10,900 nt of DNA, taken from positions 1 to 10,900 of the forward strand of contig JBNJEM010000225.1 of assembly GCA_051745935.1 (NCBI GenBank), written 5' to 3'. A program made the position numbers and the translations under genes. The stretch's first letter is position 1; each line of letters starts with the position of its first letter. This stretch comes from JBNJEM01 sp051745935 (GTDB lineage Bacteria; Planctomycetota; Planctomycetia; Pirellulales; Pirellulaceae). The notes under the pieces are model-generated. The model had not been told where the DNA came from, did not search any database, and worked only from the letters and a program-made list of their open reading frames with translations. Positions 1 to 6,094 of the stretch are shown here, in pieces.

Positions 1-12
1 GTTCGACCAATG

Positions 13-67
13 AACGCAAAGCGTTACGGGAGAAAGTTTTAGCCCCACTGGCCCCGTGCCGGTGGGG
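13..67. other. Inverted repeats in the leader of the sigma-factor gene
   Basis: Two inverted repeats are visible before the first gene. The first is AACGC-AAA-GCGTT at 13-25, a perfect 5-bp arm pair with a 3-base loop. The second is CCCCACTGG (43-51) pairing with CCGGTGGGG (59-67), 9 bp with one G-T wobble and a 7-base loop. Neither is followed by a T-run on the + strand, so they do not look like simple intrinsic terminators of an upstream gene. They could be an operator or a 5' leader structure of the sigma-factor mRNA. No convincing -35/-10 pair was recognised in 1-122. Confidence 0.35.
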
Positions 68-122
68 AAGTGTCGAAGTGGCGCTGTCCCACTAACGTCG
101 GACTTTTTAACGATGGACGAAC

Positions 123-659
123 ATGCGCAGCGACGAAGAACTGATGTCGGCCGTTGCCGAGGGCGACTTGGGCGCTTTCGAGCAGCTTGTGCGCCGACAC
201 CAAGCGTCCGCTTGGAACGCCGCATTTCATTTGCTCGGGAATGTTCATACGGCGGAAGATATCTCGCAAGAAGCCTTTTTGCGAGTTCTTCGCGCTGCCC
301 CTCGCTACCGGCCGACAGCCACTTTTCGCACCTACCTGTATCGTATCGTCACCCGGCTGTGCCGGGACCGCCACCGGCGGAGGTCACCCTCTTTTTGCGA
401 CAATCCAGACTCGCCGACGAGCCGCGACGCTTCGCCCGAGGCGAATAGTGCGACCCGGGAAGAGGCTCGCATGGTGCGGGAGGCCCTCGCGTCGCTCCCG
501 CCCCGGCAGCGGGAGGCAGTGGTACTCCGCTACTATGAGGGCCTCAACCACGATGAAATCAGCCAGGTCGTCGGGACTTCTCGGAAGGGAGTCGAACGGC
601 TACTGGCGAGGGGCAGGACTGCCTTGGCCCCTCTTCTGAATACGCTTCTTGAAGAATAG
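123..659 (+). CDS. ECF-type RNA polymerase sigma factor (sigma-70 family)
   Basis: This 178-residue protein has the size and two-domain layout of an extracytoplasmic-function sigma factor, which directs core RNA polymerase to a small set of stress promoters. Region 2 spans roughly residues 18-86: a helix with ...AFEQLVRRH, then AEDISQEAFLRVLR (44-57) and the -10-recognition stretch FRTYLYRIVTRLCRDRHRRR (68-87). A short linker rich in Ser, Pro and Asp (88-112) leads to region 4 (about 116-172), which contains LPPRQREAVVLRYYEG (125-140) and the helix-turn-helix that binds the -35 element (HDEISQVVGTSRKGVERLL, 143-161). The ATG at 123 is the only start giving a complete region 2; the Shine-Dalgarno sequence before it is weak (GGA only). 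An anti-sigma-like gene follows 294 bases downstream on the same strand, which supports an ECF pair. The family call is secure; its regulon is unknown. Confidence 0.93.
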   Translation: MRSDEELMSAVAEGDLGAFEQLVRRHQASAWNAAFHLLGNVHTAEDISQEAFLRVLRAAPRYRPTATFRTYLYRIVTRLCRDRHRRRSPSFCDNPDSPTSRDASPEANSATREEARMVREALASLPPRQREAVVLRYYEGLNHDEISQVVGTSRKGVERLLARGRTALAPLLNTLLEE

Positions 660-953
660 GTAACACGTTAGCCGTCTGAAGTAGAATCGTAGCTTCGTGA
701 TCCCAAATCCCTTATGACGTAGCCTGTTTAACCGCAAGGCCAGAGTCCGCTCGCCCGCGCGTGGGACCGGCAAGGATCCATGACGGCGGACGGCGGCCTG
801 CGCGCTCCACAGGGGCGTTTTCCAACCCTTATTGCCTGGAAGAGCCTTACTTCAGTTCGCTAAAAACTTACAAAAATAGAAGATTTCCGCGGGGGTTTGC
901 CACGGCTCGGGCGTTTATTGATATGGGTTTGTTCCTTTGGAGGTGAACCGGCG
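660..953. other. Intergenic spacer between sigma and anti-sigma genes
   Basis: This 294-base stretch holds no convincing gene. A 61-codon + strand frame at 761-946 has no recognisable sequence or good ribosome site. An A-rich patch around 859-885 and a less GC-rich stretch at 905-935 just before the anti-sigma gene could hold a promoter, but no hexamer pair can be defended. The long gap suggests that the downstream genes may have their own promoter rather than depending only on read-through from the sigma gene. Confidence 0.4.
939..946 (+). promoter_or_regulatory. Strong Shine-Dalgarno site that fixes the anti-sigma start
   Basis: GGAGGTGA lies 7 bases before the ATG at 954. It is close to a perfect anti-16S match and favours this ATG over an in-frame ATG at 897, which has no such site and would add 19 residues before the conserved zinc-finger domain. 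Confidence 0.85.
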
Positions 954-1472
954 ATGCATTGTGATCGAGCACGAGCATGGATGGAGAAGTACGTGGTGGA
1001 GGGGCTTCCCGCCCAGGAGCGGGCCGTCTTTGAAGTCCATTTGCGCGAGTGTCGGGATTGTCAGCAGCGGTTGGACCGCCTCCAAAGGCTGCTGGCGACC
1101 TTGCGAAGCGCGGCGTCGCCACCGGTTCCAGACGAGTTTGTGGGGCGGGTGATGGCCAGGGCAAGGCGGGAGGTTCAACCTTCGCTTCACGCCCGGCCCG
1201 CCTTTCGACGCGGCTGGAAACCGGCATGGGCAGTCCGGATCGCTCATACGGCCGCCGCGGTAGCGGCGGGGCTTTTGCTGGGGCTGGTCCTTGGGTGGCA
1301 GAGTTGGCAATTCACCGCGAGTGGCCAGGGGGCTGATCGATCGGCAGCGGGCGTGGATACGGAGGCCATCTACTCACTCGACTACCTTTCGGGTACCCCT
1401 CGGGGCTCCTTTACGGAGACTTACCTGAACCTGACGCAGGTCGCGAGTGACCAGGAGTTTTACAGCCCGTAA
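954..1472 (+). CDS. Zinc-finger (ZAS-type) membrane anti-sigma factor
   Basis: The 172-residue product has the layout of a zinc-binding anti-sigma factor. The N-terminal cytoplasmic domain contains Cys3 and the motif H29-x3-C33-x2-C36 (HLRECRDC), the H-C-C signature of ZAS domains that grip ECF sigma factors. A linker (about 50-92) leads to one transmembrane helix at about 97-115 (AAAVAAGLLLGLVLGW), then a short extracytoplasmic tail of about 55 residues ending in DQEFYSP. By family logic it holds the sigma factor of 123-659 inactive at the membrane until an envelope signal releases it. The start is fixed by the strong ribosome site at 939-946. The periplasmic tail shows no recognised sensor domain, so sensing might be delegated to the periplasmic protein encoded next. 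The ZAS/TM architecture is clear; the specific partnership is inferred from gene order. Confidence 0.85.
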   Translation: MHCDRARAWMEKYVVEGLPAQERAVFEVHLRECRDCQQRLDRLQRLLATLRSAASPPVPDEFVGRVMARARREVQPSLHARPAFRRGWKPAWAVRIAHTAAAVAAGLLLGLVLGWQSWQFTASGQGADRSAAGVDTEAIYSLDYLSGTPRGSFTETYLNLTQVASDQEFYSP

Positions 1473-1491
1473 CAAAACCGGGCACTGGCTT

Positions 1492-1515
1492 CCAAGGACC
1501 CCTTGGGTGAGGGGT
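1492..1515 (+). other. Two overlapping, mutually exclusive hairpins before the sensor gene
   Basis: CCAAGG (1492-1497) can pair with CCTTGG (1501-1506) around a 3-base loop. ACCCCT (1498-1503) can pair with AGGGGT (1510-1515) around a 6-base loop. Both arms are perfect but they share bases, so only one can form at a time. They sit 20 bases before the GGGGG ribosome site (1535-1539) of the next gene, in a 74-base gap. They may be a weak regulatory leader or chance; there is no T-run to make a terminator. Confidence 0.3.
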
Positions 1516-1546
1516 ATTTGCGTGGTTACATTATGGGGGCTTAGTC

Positions 1547-2086
1547 ATGTGGCGCAGCAGCAGCAAACGGTTTCTGATCGTGGCGTCCGTCACACTCAAT
1601 CTTGCTTTTGTCGGCGTCTGGTTGGTCCATGTGATTCCTGCCGGGATGGGCGAGGAAGTTGCGTCGCCGGCCGCGCGATCCGGGCCCATCTGGTGCCCGT
1701 TGCATCAGCAGCTGGATGTGACCCCTGAGCAATGGGCGCGGATCGAACCGCTTTTGAAGGACTTTCAGCAGTCGGCCCGGTCCGTGTGCGGGCGCGTGAG
1801 CGAGCTTCGGCTTGAAATGATGGAGCTGATTGCGGCGCCGAATCCCGATCGCGAGGCCATCGCGGCGAAGCAGGCGGAGATTCAGGCTGGCCAGCGGCGG
1901 ATGCAGGGCTTGGTGATCAGCCATCTGCTTGCCGAAAAAGAGATTCTCACGCCCGAGCAACAAGAACGGCTGTTCGCCATGATTCGCGAACAGGGTGAGT
2001 GCCCCCACGGAGGCCCCGTGATGATGTCGGGGCGGTCGCGCGGCGGCATTGGCCGCATGTTTCGCGACGGGGCCCCCGCCCCTTGA
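1547..2086 (+). CDS. Membrane-anchored periplasmic sensor-like protein (Spy/CpxP/CnrX, metal-resistance family)
   Basis: The 179-residue product starts with a basic end (SSSKR) and one hydrophobic segment at about 9-30, probably an uncleaved signal anchor. A periplasmic domain of helices follows, with the TPEQ-type repeats of the Spy/CpxP/ZraP/CnrX group: VTPEQWARIEPLLKDF (58-73) and LTPEQQERLFAMIREQ (134-149). Long charged helices lie between them (about 80-131). Members of this group are periplasmic chaperones or metal sensors in envelope-stress circuits. Possible ligand residues cluster as W49-C-P-L-H53, Cys81 and C152-P-H154; that they bind metal is inference. The ATG at 1547 has GGGGG seven bases upstream. 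Position after the sigma/anti-sigma pair and before the efflux genes fits a signal input. The tail after 155 is rich in Gly, Arg and Met and looks disordered. The exact subfamily is uncertain. Confidence 0.75.
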   Translation: MWRSSSKRFLIVASVTLNLAFVGVWLVHVIPAGMGEEVASPAARSGPIWCPLHQQLDVTPEQWARIEPLLKDFQQSARSVCGRVSELRLEMMELIAAPNPDREAIAAKQAEIQAGQRRMQGLVISHLLAEKEILTPEQQERLFAMIREQGECPHGGPVMMSGRSRGGIGRMFRDGAPAP

Positions 2087-2285
2087 TGCCCCGGGCCCTT
2101 GATGAGACGGGTTCAGGACACGGGTTCGCTGATTTCGAGTTCACCGGCCAGGCCGCCCTACCCCCAGCCGATCGGCGCGCGGGCGGTGGGTCTTTGGTTC
2201 AAGTTTATGAAACGGGAGCGGCAGTAAGTATGAATCACGTTGAAGTGAGTCCGGGCGCCCGCGAATCGGGGGCCGCCAGTACCTC

Positions 2286-2295
2286 GGAGGGGGAG
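2286..2295 (+). promoter_or_regulatory. Shine-Dalgarno site choosing the adaptor start
   Basis: GGAGGGGGAG lies directly before the ATG at 2299, with the GGAGG core 8 bases away. Upstream in-frame candidates are weaker: the ATG at 2230 has GGGAG 11 bases away, and the ATG at 1999 would overlap the previous gene by 88 bases. Confidence 0.65.
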
Positions 2296-2298
2296 CAC

Positions 2299-3630
2299 AT
2301 GGCGAGGACTCGGCCATCACCGGCGACACGCCCGAAGCGCGAAGGCGGAACGTTGCAATCGTCGGCTCGAAAGAAACGCCGACGCAAGAACCGAAACCGG
2401 CTGTTGTCGTTGCTTCTGGTGGCTTCCGCGGCCACCGTCGCGGGGGGGTGGTGGTGGTATGCGGATCGCGCCGCCAGCGAGACGGAATCCGGCCCCGTGA
2501 CGGCCACCGTGGCCCGGCGTGACTTTTCCTCCTCGGTGCTCGCCACCGGGGCGGTTCAGGCCCAGGTGGGGGCGGAGGTTCGGGTGGGGGCACGGATCTC
2601 GGGGAAGGTCGAACGGCTGCTGGCCAACATCGGGGACCCCGTGACGAAAGGCCAAGTCCTGGCCAGGCTGGAGAAGGCGGACCTGGAAGCCACGGTGGCC
2701 CAGCGCGAGGCTGAACTTCAGCTTGCCGAGGCAAAGCTCGCCGCAGTGCAAAACCTGCTCCCCAAGGAGATCCAGCAGGCCGAACTGGAGATGTCGCGTT
2801 ATCAGGCGACCCGCACGCTTTGCGAACAGGAGATGGCCCGCGAGTCGCGATTGCTCGAATCCGCGGCCACCTCCAAACAGGCATTCGAAGAGGCTGAGGA
2901 GCGCCTCGCGGTGGTCCAAGCCCAGCTGAATTCGGCGGAACAAGCCTACGAATTGGCCAAGGCCCGCTACGAGGAGGATCGCAAACAGGCTTTGGCGGAG
3001 GTGGCCCGCGCCCGTTCCGCGCTGGACAACGCCAAGGTCCAACTCTCTTACGCCACGGTCACGGCTCCTATCGACGGCGTCATCGCCATGGTGTCCACCG
3101 AAGAAGGCGAAACGGTGGCGGCCGGCATGCAAGCGCCCACCTTTGTGACGATCATCGATCTAGAGCGTTTGCAGGTCGACGCCTACGTGGACGAAGTCGA
3201 CATCGGAAAGGTGGAGGTGGGCCAGCGGGCGGTCTTCACGGTCGACGCCTTTCCGGCGACGGAGTTCGAGGGGCGGGTGTCGGCCATCTATCCGAGGGCG
3301 GTTATCCAGGACAACGTGGTCAACTACGACGTGGTGATCGACATCGAAACGCCCTACCAGGGCCGGTTGCGGCCGGAAATGACCGCCAGCGTGACCATTT
3401 TCCTGGAAAGGCGGAAGGATGTCCTCGCCGTTCCCGCCAAGGCGGTGCAAAGGGAGCGGGGCCGAACGGTCGTGTACGTGTCTGCCGACGCCAACGGCGA
3501 GCCTCGGGAGATCAAGGCGGGCTGGCGCGACGGGCAGTGGATCGAAGTGGCAGCGGGGCTTGAGGAAGGCGAAACCGTGCTCTTGGAAGCCCCGCATCAA
3601 GAACAAAGGAAGGACCAGACACTCCAATGA
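2299..3630 (+). CDS. Periplasmic adaptor subunit of an efflux pump (MacA/HlyD family)
   Basis: From the ATG at 2299 the protein has 443 residues. A basic cytoplasmic end (RKKRRRKNRNR, 24-34) precedes a transmembrane anchor at about 35-54. The adaptor domains follow in family order: a first lipoyl half with V-R-V-G-A-R-I-S-G-K-V (about 91-101) and NIGDPVTKGQVLARLEKADL, a long alpha-helical hairpin (about 127-247, rich in Glu, Ala and Gln), the second lipoyl half with the hallmark TVTAPIDGVIAMVSTEEGE, and then the beta-barrel and membrane-proximal domains (KDVLAVPAKAVQRERGRTVV). In MacAB-type pumps this protein bridges the inner-membrane ABC transporter and an outer-membrane channel and stimulates the ATPase. 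Its stop overlaps the ATPase start (ATGA, 3627-3630), so the two are translationally coupled. The start is less certain than the function: an ATG at 2230 would add 23 residues. Confidence 0.9.
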   Translation: MARTRPSPATRPKREGGTLQSSARKKRRRKNRNRLLSLLLVASAATVAGGWWWYADRAASETESGPVTATVARRDFSSSVLATGAVQAQVGAEVRVGARISGKVERLLANIGDPVTKGQVLARLEKADLEATVAQREAELQLAEAKLAAVQNLLPKEIQQAELEMSRYQATRTLCEQEMARESRLLESAATSKQAFEEAEERLAVVQAQLNSAEQAYELAKARYEEDRKQALAEVARARSALDNAKVQLSYATVTAPIDGVIAMVSTEEGETVAAGMQAPTFVTIIDLERLQVDAYVDEVDIGKVEVGQRAVFTVDAFPATEFEGRVSAIYPRAVIQDNVVNYDVVIDIETPYQGRLRPEMTASVTIFLERRKDVLAVPAKAVQRERGRTVVYVSADANGEPREIKAGWRDGQWIEVAAGLEEGETVLLEAPHQEQRKDQTLQ

Positions 3631-4361
3631 TCGAACTCGACAATATCGAAAAAACGTACGGCAACGGGAGCGTGACGACGCCCGTGCTGCGGGGGATCTC
3701 GTTCCAAATCGAACCGGGCGAGTACGTGGCCATCATGGGCGCCTCGGGAACAGGGAAGTCGACGTTGATGAACATACTCGGCTGCCTGGACAAGCCGACC
3801 GCCGGCCATTACCGCTTCGACGGAGCGGACGTGGTCGAACTGGACGACGACGAGCTCTCGCACTTGCGAAACGAAAAGGTCGGATTCGTCTTTCAGCAGT
3901 TTCACTTGCTCCAGAGAACGACGGCGCTAAAAAACGTCACGTTGCCGTTGATCTATGCCCACGACTATCCCGATGACACGGAGGAGAGAGCCGAGGAAGC
4001 CCTGATCGCCGTGGGGCTCGCCGACCGCGTGACGTATCGGTCCAGCGAGCTGTCGGGCGGGCAGCAACAGCGGGTGGCCATCGCGCGGGCGCTGGTGACC
4101 GCCCCCGAAATGATCCTGGCTGACGAACCCACGGGAAATCTCGACAGCCAGAGCGGCTTGGAAATTCTGGCGATCTTCAAGCGACTACACCGCGAAGGTA
4201 GGACGATTATCCTGGTCACCCACGATAAAGACGTGGCCGAACACGCGGATCGGATCATCGTGCTCAAAGACGGCGCGGTGGCCGAGGATCGCCTGGTGGC
4301 CGAACCGCGCGACGCGGAACAGGAGAAGAACCGAACTGCCGAGGAGGAGAACGCCACATGA
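3627..4361 (+). CDS. ABC transporter ATP-binding protein (MacB/LolD-type)
   Basis: The 244-residue protein is a complete nucleotide-binding subunit with every motif in place: Walker A GASGTGKST (38-46), Q-loop with FQQFHLLQ (89-96), signature LSGGQQQ (142-148), Walker B MILADE (162-167) with the DEPTGNLDS stretch typical of the LolD/MacB/FtsE group, and the switch histidine H199 (TH-D). It powers the MacB/FtsX-fold permeases encoded next. In Escherichia coli MacB the ATPase and permease are one polypeptide; here they are separate genes, a common arrangement elsewhere. The C-terminal tail (about 225-244) is highly charged (AEQEKNRTAEEENAT) and lies beyond the conserved domain. It overlaps its neighbours by ATGA at both ends (3627-3630 and 4358-4361), strong evidence for an operon with tight translational coupling. 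Confidence 0.95.
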   Translation: MIELDNIEKTYGNGSVTTPVLRGISFQIEPGEYVAIMGASGTGKSTLMNILGCLDKPTAGHYRFDGADVVELDDDELSHLRNEKVGFVFQQFHLLQRTTALKNVTLPLIYAHDYPDDTEERAEEALIAVGLADRVTYRSSELSGGQQQRVAIARALVTAPEMILADEPTGNLDSQSGLEILAIFKRLHREGRTIILVTHDKDVAEHADRIIVLKDGAVAEDRLVAEPRDAEQEKNRTAEEENAT

Positions 4362-5566
4362 GACTTTCACGCGTTGCCGGAGAGGGGCTCCAAGCCCTTG
4401 GACTCAACAAGCTGCGGACCTTCTTCATGATGGCCGGCACGATCCTGGGCGTGGCGGCCCTCGTGGTCATCATGGCCATCGGTAAAGGAACCGAAAAAAA
4501 GATCATGAAACGGGTCCGGAATTTCGGGCCCCGCGCCATGATGCTCATTGCCGGGGGTGGGAAGGACATGCCCCCGCCCGACATGAGCGTCACCACGCTC
4601 ACCCTGGAAGATGCCGAGGCGGTTCGCAACGAGATCGATGGATTGGAGCTCGTCTCGCCCATGGCGTGGCGATTCCACATGAACGCGAAGCAGGAAACGA
4701 ACCAGTATCAGGCCGTGGTGTGGGGCGTGGAACCGAGCTGGCACGACGCTTGGAAATGGTACCCGGCCAAAGGCGAAGGCATCACCGACGAGGACGTGGC
4801 CACCATGGCCCGCGTGTGCGTTATCGCGACGACGGTTCAGGAGGAACTGTTCGGTGATCGCGATCCGATCGGTGAACGGATCTACCTCAACCAGGTCGCC
4901 CTTACGGTAAAGGGTGTTCTCGAAGAACGCGGGAGCAGCCCGATGGGGCAGGATTTCGACAACAAGGTTATTTTGCCGATCACGACGGCCATGCGGCGCG
5001 TCATGAACGTGGACCACCTTGGCGCCGTTCGAGTCGTCACGCAGGACCCGAACCGGATGCCCGAGCAGGCCGAGGCGATCCGGGAGCTGATCCAACAGCG
5101 GCACCGGATCAACCCTTCCGAAGAGGACGATTTCCGGATTGTCTCCGCCGAGGTCATCGCCGAACTGGCCAGGGGCACCGCGGGCACCTTGTCGATGCTG
5201 CTCATTGCGTTGGCCGCGCTGAGTCTGGTTGTCGGGGGCGTGGTGTTGATGAACATCCTGCTGATTTCGGTGGCCGAGCGAACCGGGGAGATTGGCCTGC
5301 GGCGGGCCGTGGGCGCCACTCGCCGGGACATCTTCGCGCAGTTTCTCGCCGAATCGCTTGCCGTGACGCTTCTGGGCATGGTGCTGGGCAGTCTGGTCGG
5401 GCTGGGGGTGAGCGTCGCCCTGCCGCGGTTGACGCCGATCATGGCGGTTCCCTCCTGGGAACCATTCCTGCTGGCCTTGGCCTTCGCCCTGTTGGTGGGA
5501 ACATTCTTTGGTGTCCAACCGGCTCGCCGCGCCGCCAGGCTCCATCCAGTCGATGCCCTGCGGTAA
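4358..5566 (+). CDS. ABC transporter permease, MacB/FtsX type (first copy)
   Basis: The 402-residue protein has the four-helix MacB/FtsX topology: TM1 at about 21-42 (after the amphipathic LNKLRTFFMM), a large periplasmic MacB-PCD-like domain at about 43-270, TM2 at about 276-300, TM3 at about 330-355 and TM4 at about 368-387. Between TM2 and TM3 lies the conserved cytoplasmic coupling stretch ERTGEIGLRRAVGATRRDI (starting near 306), and the C-terminus ends in the usual ARRAARLHPVDALR. In mechanotransmission exporters this subunit turns ATP use in the cytoplasm into movement of the periplasmic domain that expels substrate through the adaptor. It starts inside the ATPase stop codon (ATGA). A second, related permease lies 528 bases downstream, so the transporter may be a heterodimer. 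Substrate is unknown; antibiotics, peptides or lipids are all possible for the family. Confidence 0.93.
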   Translation: MRLSRVAGEGLQALGLNKLRTFFMMAGTILGVAALVVIMAIGKGTEKKIMKRVRNFGPRAMMLIAGGGKDMPPPDMSVTTLTLEDAEAVRNEIDGLELVSPMAWRFHMNAKQETNQYQAVVWGVEPSWHDAWKWYPAKGEGITDEDVATMARVCVIATTVQEELFGDRDPIGERIYLNQVALTVKGVLEERGSSPMGQDFDNKVILPITTAMRRVMNVDHLGAVRVVTQDPNRMPEQAEAIRELIQQRHRINPSEEDDFRIVSAEVIAELARGTAGTLSMLLIALAALSLVVGGVVLMNILLISVAERTGEIGLRRAVGATRRDIFAQFLAESLAVTLLGMVLGSLVGLGVSVALPRLTPIMAVPSWEPFLLALAFALLVGTFFGVQPARRAARLHPVDALR

Positions 5567-5569
5567 GAC

Positions 5570-5725
5570 CGTTCCCGCGCCGGGAACGACGGAATGTTTG
5601 AAGTCCCCTCTGCCGCGGAAGAAAGGGGACGCAGCGGTGATCCCGCTGCCGGACAAGCGGGACGTGATCCGACAGCAGAAACAAGGTGCCGCGTCCCACG
5701 GCCGTTCACGGCTGGCCCGCGGGCC
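5570..5725 (+). repeat. Cluster of inverted repeats after the first permease gene
   Basis: Beginning 4 bases after the permease stop, the spacer contains a run of perfect stems. CGTTCCC (5570-5576) pairs with GGGAACG (5582-5588), loop 5. GTCCCCT (5603-5609) pairs with AGGGGAC (5624-5630), loop 14. GCAGCGG (5631-5637) pairs with CCGCTGC (5643-5649), loop 5. GCCGT (5701-5705) pairs with ACGGC (5708-5712). GGCCCGCGGGCC (5714-5725) is a perfect 12-base palindrome. GGGACG (5659-5664) and CGTCCC (5692-5697) can also pair over a longer distance. The first hairpin could attenuate transcription or protect the upstream mRNA 3' end; it lacks a proper T-run (only GTTTG at about 5596-5600). The density suggests structured RNA or a REP-like palindromic element rather than coding sequence. 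Confidence 0.6.
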
Positions 5726-5762
5726 GGCAACCCGGCCGGAAACGTCGCGCCACGTTCGTGTT

Positions 5763-6070
5763 ATACCGGTCGTGGATGACTTTCTCCGCCGTGAGTCCGA
5801 CCAACGGGAGGACGGCTTGCGTCGGGCCGCTTTCCACCCGGAAAAATGCAACCGCCTGAAATACATACCGGTCGCGGATGACTTTCTCCGCCGCGAGTCC
5901 GACCAACGGGAGGACGGCTTGCGTCGGGCAGCTTTCCACCCGGAAGAATCCAACCGCCTGAAATACATACCGGTCGTGGATGACTTTCTCCGTCGCGAGT
6001 CCGACCAACGGGAGGACGGCTTGCGTCGGGCAGCTTTCCACCCGGAAGAATCCAACCGCCTGAAATACAT
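5763..6070 (+). repeat. Three tandem 102-bp repeats between the permease genes
   Basis: Copies run 5763-5864, 5865-5966 and 5967-6068, and the first two bases of a fourth follow. Period is exactly 102 bases. By eye, copies 2 and 3 differ at 2 positions, and copy 1 differs from either of them at 5. Each copy starts ATACCGGTCG and ends CGCCTGAAATAC. Because 102 is 34 codons, open frames persist through all copies on both strands. The + strand frame reads IPVVDDFLRRESDQREDGLR... repeated three times and stops at 6096-6098. The antisense frame on the same codon boundaries is also open. Hand counting the first copy in the + frame gives GC of about 71%, 38% and 71% at codon positions 1, 2 and 3, a coding-like pattern that cannot tell the two strands apart. 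The recent duplication is clear; function is unknown. Confidence 0.95.
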
Positions 6071-6094
6071 TTCCGATGGGGCAAGAATAGGATC

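Noticed and set aside
761..946. A 61-residue open frame between the sigma and anti-sigma genes
   Set aside because: No ribosome site, no hydrophobic or family pattern, and it runs into the ribosome site of the anti-sigma gene.
1999..2298. Longer N-terminus for the adaptor protein starting at 1999 or 2230
   Set aside because: The start at 1999 overlaps the preceding gene by 88 bases. The extra sequence has no conserved features, and the best ribosome site is directly before 2299. The ATG at 2230 remains a minor alternative.
5570..5600. Intrinsic terminator after the first permease
   Set aside because: The 7-bp stem is perfect, but no T-run follows directly. The downstream permease belongs to the same transporter, so full termination here is unlikely; it is listed only as part of an inverted-repeat cluster.
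5706..6041. A 111-residue - strand frame through the 102-bp repeats
   Set aside because: It stays open because the period is a multiple of three and the codon boundaries mirror the + frame; it has no ribosome site and no reason to prefer it to the + strand reading.
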